Source: Desulfovibrionaceae bacterium
GTDB lineage: Bacteria; Desulfobacterota; Desulfovibrionia; Desulfovibrionales; Desulfovibrionaceae
Length of the DNA stretch: 7,500 nt
Assembly: GCA_030539415.1 (NCBI GenBank)
Contig: JAUNSE010000090.1
Span: forward strand, 1-7,500
Reading direction: 5' to 3'
Both the position numbers and the translations under genes were made by a program. The notes under the pieces are model-generated. The model had not been told where the DNA came from and did not search any database. It was given only the letters and a program-made list of their open reading frames with translations. Every line of letters starts with the position of its first letter. The stretch's first letter is position 1. Shown one piece after another: positions 3,869-7,500 of the stretch.

Positions 3869-5006
3869 CTACCCCTTGGCCTGCGTGTGCGTCTGCTCGT
3901 GCCTGTAGAGCAGATACGCGTGCGTGAAGCCGTCGATGTCGCCGTCGAGCACGGCGTCCACGTCCGTGGACTCGTAGCCCGTGCGGTGATCCTTGATCAG
4001 CCTGAACGGCTGCAGGGTGTAGGTGCGGATCTGGCTGCCGAAGGCGATGGCCTCCTTGCTGGCGTAGCTGGCCTGGCGCTCGGCGTCGCGCTTCTCCAGC
4101 TCCAGATTGTACAGCCGGCCCATCAGGATGCGCATGGCGCTGTCCTTGTTGGTGTGCTGGCTGCGCTCGTTCTGGCACTGGGCCGTGATGCCCGTGGGCA
4201 GATGGGTGATGCGCACCGCCGAGGTGGTGGTGTTGACGCCCTGGCCGCCGGGGCCGGAGGAGCGGAAGGTGTCGATGCGCAGGTCGGATTCCTTGATATC
4301 AAGCTTGATGTCGCTGTTTATGTCCGGAATGACGTCAATTGAGGCAAAGGAGGTGTGCCTGCGCCCGGAAGCGTCGAAGGGGGAGATGCGGATGAGCCTG
4401 TGGATGCCGCGCTCGCTGCGCAGCTGGCCGAAGGCGTAGGGGCCGACGATGCGCAGGGTGACGCGCTTGATGCCGGCCTCATCGCCGGGCAGGCAGTCCA
4501 GCTCCTCGGTCTTGAAGCCGTGCCGGGCGGCCCAGCGCAGATAGAGGCGCTGCAGCATTTCGGCCCAGTCCTGGGCCTCGGTGCCGCCCGCGCCGGAGTG
4601 AATTTCCAGAATGGCGTTCTGACTGTCTTCTTCGCCGCCCAGCAGGGTGACCATCTCTGTGTCGTCGAGCTTCTTTTCGAGGTCGCCGCACTGGGCTTCC
4701 AGAGCCTCGAGCAGTTCCTCGAGCTCGGCGCCCTCGGCCATGCCGCACAGCTCCTGCAGAGCCTCCATGTCGTCGTGGCAGATTCTCAGGGAGGAGTAGC
4801 GGGCGTCGTTTTCCTCAAGGCGGCTCTTTTCCTGCAGCACGGGCTTCAGGGCCTCGTGATTGTCCCAGGCCCCGGGCTCGGCCAGCTGTTTCTCTATGGC
4901 CGCCAGGCGATCCTTGGTGCCTGTGACGTCAAAGACGCCTCCAGAGGTTCTGGAAGCGTTTGGTCAGATCCTGGCAGCGGGGAAGAAGTTCACTCAGTTG
5001 CAGCAT
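3869..5006 (-). CDS. prfB: Peptide chain release factor 2 (RF2), with programmed +1 frameshift
   Basis: RF2 ends translation at UGA and UAA codons. The product is made by a +1 shift: 25 codons from the ATG at 5006 to CTT at 4934-4932, then one base is skipped and reading continues from 4930 to the stop at 3869, giving 378 residues, slightly longer than E. coli RF2. In the full product the stop-codon-reading SPF tripeptide is at about 208-210 (RISPFDASGRRHTSF) and the catalytic GGQ at about 253-255 (SSGPGGQGVNTTTSAVR), the spacing expected for RF2. The N-terminal helical domain and the acidic coiled segment (about 75-125) are also typical. The start lies inside the 3' end of lnt, overlapping it by 17 nt; a weak GAG 5 nt upstream, or AAGGA further up, would serve as ribosome-binding site, so coupling to lnt is likely. 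Expression is autoregulated by RF2 level at the internal TGA. Confidence 0.96.
4929..4943 (-). promoter_or_regulatory. prfB: RF2 programmed +1 frameshift site
   Basis: Reading leftward, the site is TGG AGG CGT CTT TGA followed by C. The purine-rich TGGAGG is an internal Shine-Dalgarno-like element placed 3 nt before the slippery CTT, and the in-frame stop is TGA with C after it, the weak termination context. This matches the known E. coli layout (AGGGGG, 3 nt, CTT TGA C). The zero frame stops here; the frame that resumes at GAC encodes the rest of RF2. It should therefore not be read as a mutation or a sequencing error. Confidence 0.95.
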
Positions 5007-6624
5007 TTTTTCTCGATTTCCTTGATGTTGTCCATATGAGCCCGCACATTAGCAGGGCGCACACGGGAGGAAGATAGGGGAAGAGCAGGTGGAAGCGGCT
5101 CTTTTCGGTCTCGATGCGGGCGCTGGCCCAGAGGGCCTCGGCCCGGAACTGGGGACCGTGAAAGACGAGGCGCCCCCGGCTGTCGTAGACGGCCGAGATG
5201 CCGGTGTTGGTGCAGCGCACGAGCCAGCGGTTCTGCTCCAGGGCCCTGAGGCCGGTGAGAGCCAGATGCTGCCAGGGGGCGGCGGTATCCTTGAACCAGC
5301 CGTCGTTGCTGACATCGACAAGGACATTGGCGCCCTTTTCCACGCGCTCCTGGGCAAGCCAGGGGAAGACGGCCTCATAGCAGACCAGGGGGCCCATGGC
5401 AAGGCGGCCGAGACGAAGCGGCGCAGTTCTGGTGCCTTCCGTGTAGGCGCCCACCTCCTGCAGCAGGCCGGCCAGGAAATCCCAGCGGAAGAAGGCCGGC
5501 ACGTACTCGCCGAAGGGCACGAGGTGCTCCTTGTCGTAGCTGCCCGCCGGATAGCCGGCGGCGTTCATCAGCCAGACGCGGTTGTAGATCAGTCTGCGGC
5601 CCTCCCGGTCGAACTCCTGGCCCGGCGCGCCGGTGAGCAGCGCCATGCCGCTTTCGCGGGCAAGCGTCATCAGGGCCATGGTGTGCGCGGAGGTGGGCAG
5701 GTCGAAGGGCATGGCCGTTTCCGGCCACATGATGAGACCGCGGGAGAGATAGGCTGCCAGGGCCTCGCGCTCCTCCTCGTTCCGGCACTGCGCGCGGGCG
5801 GCCTCCACGGCCTCGCGGCTCAGCCCCGTGTAGGCCTCGACCGTGCTCGTGCGGTAGGATTCCACCCACTTCTGGTTCTGATCGATGTTGCCCTCGACCA
5901 GCAGCACAGGGAAGACATCCGGATCGGCGGACGCTTCGGGCAGGGCGAAGGGCGCCTCGTCGGGTCCCGTGCCGCCCTCTGACGGATGCAGGGAGAGCAC
6001 TGCCGCGCCGTAGAGGCCGATGGCGAGCGCCAGGGCGCAGCCGGCCAGGGCGGTGAGGACGCGCCTCTCCAGAAGGCCGGCGCAAAGGGCCAGCGCGGCT
6101 GCGGCCCACAGGGCCGAGGTCAGCGTCGCGCCGAGCGTGTCGGCCAGCTGCAGGGTCCACGGCCAGGGCGCCAGGGCGCCGGAAAGCGGGAGCCAGGGAA
6201 AGCCGGCCGCAAGAGCGTAGGCGTATTCGAGAAAGTACCAGACAAGGCCCATGGCCAGGGCCGACGTCCACAGCGCGGGCTGCCAGAAGCGGCGGCAGAT
6301 CGCGGCGAAAAGGCCCGCCTGGGTGGCGAGCACAAGGCAGACCAGCAGGGCGCAGGGCACCGCGCCCGCCAGCGGCAGCCCGCCCACCTCGGCCATGGGC
6401 ACGTAGAGCCAGTAGAGGGCCAGGCTGTGGCCGACGGCGGCCGCGGCCCAGCCGCGCGCGAAGGCCTGCCTGCCCGAGGAGGCGCCCAGTCCCAGCAGGG
6501 CCGTGCCCACGGGATGGAGCAGGACCAGCAGGGGCAGGGAGCAGGGCAGGCCGGGAAAGCCCAACCAGAGCCCCAGAGCCGCGGCAAGAGCTGCCGGCAG
6601 GGCCGGCACCAGGGCTGTCTTCAT
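4990..6624 (-). CDS. lnt: Apolipoprotein N-acyltransferase
   Basis: Lnt adds the third acyl chain to the N-terminal cysteine of lipoproteins at the inner membrane, the last step of lipoprotein maturation before sorting. The 544-residue protein has a hydrophobic N-terminal half (about 1-212) with several membrane segments, then a periplasmic nitrilase-like domain (about 237-505), then a C-terminal membrane helix (about 511-531) and a basic end. The catalytic triad is visible: E302 in IMWPETAMPF, K365 in YDKEHLVPFGEY and C415 in GPLVCYEAVFPW. E373 in FGEYVP and the VDVSNDGWF segment are also family signatures. Length is close to the usual 500-540. The ATG at 6624 shares its A with the corC stop (TGATG), so translation is coupled; the 3' end overlaps the prfB start. 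CorC-Lnt adjacency is widely conserved in Gram-negative bacteria. Confidence 0.97.
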   Translation of the reverse strand: MKTALVPALPAALAAALGLWLGFPGLPCSLPLLVLLHPVGTALLGLGASSGRQAFARGWAAAAVGHSLALYWLYVPMAEVGGLPLAGAVPCALLVCLVLATQAGLFAAICRRFWQPALWTSALAMGLVWYFLEYAYALAAGFPWLPLSGALAPWPWTLQLADTLGATLTSALWAAAALALCAGLLERRVLTALAGCALALAIGLYGAAVLSLHPSEGGTGPDEAPFALPEASADPDVFPVLLVEGNIDQNQKWVESYRTSTVEAYTGLSREAVEAARAQCRNEEEREALAAYLSRGLIMWPETAMPFDLPTSAHTMALMTLARESGMALLTGAPGQEFDREGRRLIYNRVWLMNAAGYPAGSYDKEHLVPFGEYVPAFFRWDFLAGLLQEVGAYTEGTRTAPLRLGRLAMGPLVCYEAVFPWLAQERVEKGANVLVDVSNDGWFKDTAAPWQHLALTGLRALEQNRWLVRCTNTGISAVYDSRGRLVFHGPQFRAEALWASARIETEKSRFHLLFPYLPPVCALLMCGLIWTTSRKSRKNAATE

Positions 6625-7481
6625 CAGTCTTCCTGCTGGTCCGGGGTCTTGTCCCCGCTGTCCGCGCGCTTCATGCGCACACGCTTGATGTGCTTCTTGT
6701 CGGCGTCAAGCACCGTGAAGGTCCAGCCCTTGTGGGTGAAGACCTCGCCGGCCGCGGGCACGTGCCCGGCCTCCATGGTGAGGTAGCCGCCGATTGTGTC
6801 CACGTCCTCGGACTCGATGGCCGGTCCCACGGACGCCAGATCCTCGAGATAGACGCGGGAGGACATTTCGTAGACGCCGTCGCCCAGATCCTGAATCTCG
6901 TCCTGGGCCGGCTTGTCGTGCTCGTCCTCGATGTCGCCCACAATCTCCTCGAGCACGTCCTCGATGGTGATGAGGCCGCTGGTTCCGCCGTATTCGTCCA
7001 GCGCTATGGCGATGTGCTGCTTCAGGGAGCGGAATTCCTGCAGCAGGGTGGACACGCGCTTGGTCTCCGGCACGAAGAAGGGCTCGCGCATGATGGAGGC
7101 CACGGGGGTTTCGAGCGTGTCCGTGTCGTCGAGGCAGCCAAGCAGGTCCTTGGCGTGCACGACGCCCACAATATTGTCTCTGTTGTCCCTGTAGACGGGC
7201 AGGCGGGAATGTCCCGAGGTGAGCACGGCCCGCGCCACCTCGCGCATGGACATGTCGTCGGCGACGCAGTCGATGTCCGCCCGCGGCGTCATGGTGTCCT
7301 GCACCTTGAGATCGTTGAAACGCAGAATGCCGAGGAGCATGGAACTCTCCTCAGCCTCCACCTCTCCCTCGGCGCGGGCGTCAAGAATGGCCCGTTCGAG
7401 GCTTTCTTCCGGATCGTGATTGAAAAACTGACCGAGTCGGCTCCAGATGCTTGTACTGTGGCCAGAACTGCCGCTGTCCAA
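6624..7481 (-). CDS. corC: CorC/YbeX-type CBS-domain protein (HlyC/CorC family)
   Basis: A 285-residue soluble CorC/YbeX homologue, linked in the family to magnesium/cobalt handling and, by conserved neighbourhood, to ribosome or envelope function. It has a short N-terminal helix region (1-60), then a pair of CBS domains: the first about 62-118 with VQDTMTPRADI and HSRLPVYRDNRDNIVGVVHAKD, the second about 126-184 with the diagnostic DEYGGTSGLITIEDVLEEIVGDI stretch. A CorC_HlyC C-terminal domain (about 197-272) contains DVDTIGGYL and the VFTHKGWTFTVL strands. No membrane domain is present, unlike CNNM-type relatives. The start appears to be TTG at 7481, because AAAGGAG lies 6 nt upstream and no ATG precedes the conserved part; the frame does stay open to the right edge. 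Lnt follows with a 1-nt overlap. PhoH and YbeY genes are often upstream in this operon and may lie beyond the right edge. Confidence 0.92.
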   Translation of the reverse strand: MDSGSSGHSTSIWSRLGQFFNHDPEESLERAILDARAEGEVEAEESSMLLGILRFNDLKVQDTMTPRADIDCVADDMSMREVARAVLTSGHSRLPVYRDNRDNIVGVVHAKDLLGCLDDTDTLETPVASIMREPFFVPETKRVSTLLQEFRSLKQHIAIALDEYGGTSGLITIEDVLEEIVGDIEDEHDKPAQDEIQDLGDGVYEMSSRVYLEDLASVGPAIESEDVDTIGGYLTMEAGHVPAAGEVFTHKGWTFTVLDADKKHIKRVRMKRADSGDKTPDQQED

Positions 7482-7482
7482 G

Positions 7483-7493
7483 GTCGGCTCCTT
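7483..7493 (-). promoter_or_regulatory. Ribosome-binding site deciding the TTG start of corC
   Basis: On the minus strand AAAGGAG lies 6 nt before TTG at 7481. It is the strongest such signal near the gene's beginning and supports a TTG initiation codon rather than a start further upstream. Confidence 0.65.
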
Positions 7494-7500
7494 TGTTGAG

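Noticed and set aside
4840..5006. prfB as a disrupted pseudogene
   Set aside because: The in-frame TGA sits in the classical RF2 frameshift context and the frame afterwards is intact to the end.
1..7500. tRNA, rRNA, transposase, integrase or phage genes
   Set aside because: None could be seen on either strand; there are no terminal inverted repeats or target duplications and codon use looks uniform across the genes.

Overview
The window is GC-rich and every convincing gene lies on the minus strand, so transcription runs from the right edge to the left edge. The base composition, the frameshifted RF2 gene, the Lnt and CorC neighbours and several periplasmic YgiW-type proteins suggest a deltaproteobacterial sulfate reducer, most likely Desulfovibrionaceae. 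That is a judgement from style and gene content, not from a marker gene or a search.

The right block (about 7481 down to 2374) is a compact housekeeping run. It starts with a CorC-type CBS-domain protein (TTG start), then apolipoprotein N-acyltransferase lnt, which starts inside the corC stop codon. Next comes peptide chain release factor 2 (prfB), which starts inside the 3' end of lnt and carries the classical in-frame TGA and +1 frameshift site. A 170-residue protein resembling a degenerate GGDEF domain starts 2 nt after the prfB stop. Last is a FlhG/FleN-like MinD-family ATPase with an unusual Ala/Pro/Lys-rich basic tail. The overlaps and short gaps point to one operon with translational coupling, linking envelope lipoprotein maturation, translation termination and probably cell-pole or flagellar positioning.

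The left block (about 2170 down to 1) holds three secreted single-domain BOF (OB-fold, YgiW/YdeI family) paralogues, followed by the N-terminal receiver domain of an OmpR/PhoB-type response regulator that runs off the left edge. The BOF-then-response-regulator order matches ygiW-qseB(-qseC) of gammaproteobacteria, so a histidine kinase gene is expected just outside the left edge. The BOF gene nearest the housekeeping run ends at a strong intrinsic terminator. The other two are a pair downstream of an AT-rich intergenic region containing a perfect 17-bp inverted repeat, an 8-bp-period tandem repeat and other short repeats. This is the best candidate regulatory region in the window.

A terminator-like hairpin sits directly between the last BOF gene and the response regulator, with its base only about 16 nt before the regulator's start. 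This suggests attenuation or read-through control. I see no rRNA, tRNA, CRISPR array, insertion sequence or phage gene. The most interesting parts are the three-paralogue BOF/two-component locus with its repeat-rich control region, and the unfamiliar GGDEF-like gene beside the FlhG-like ATPase.
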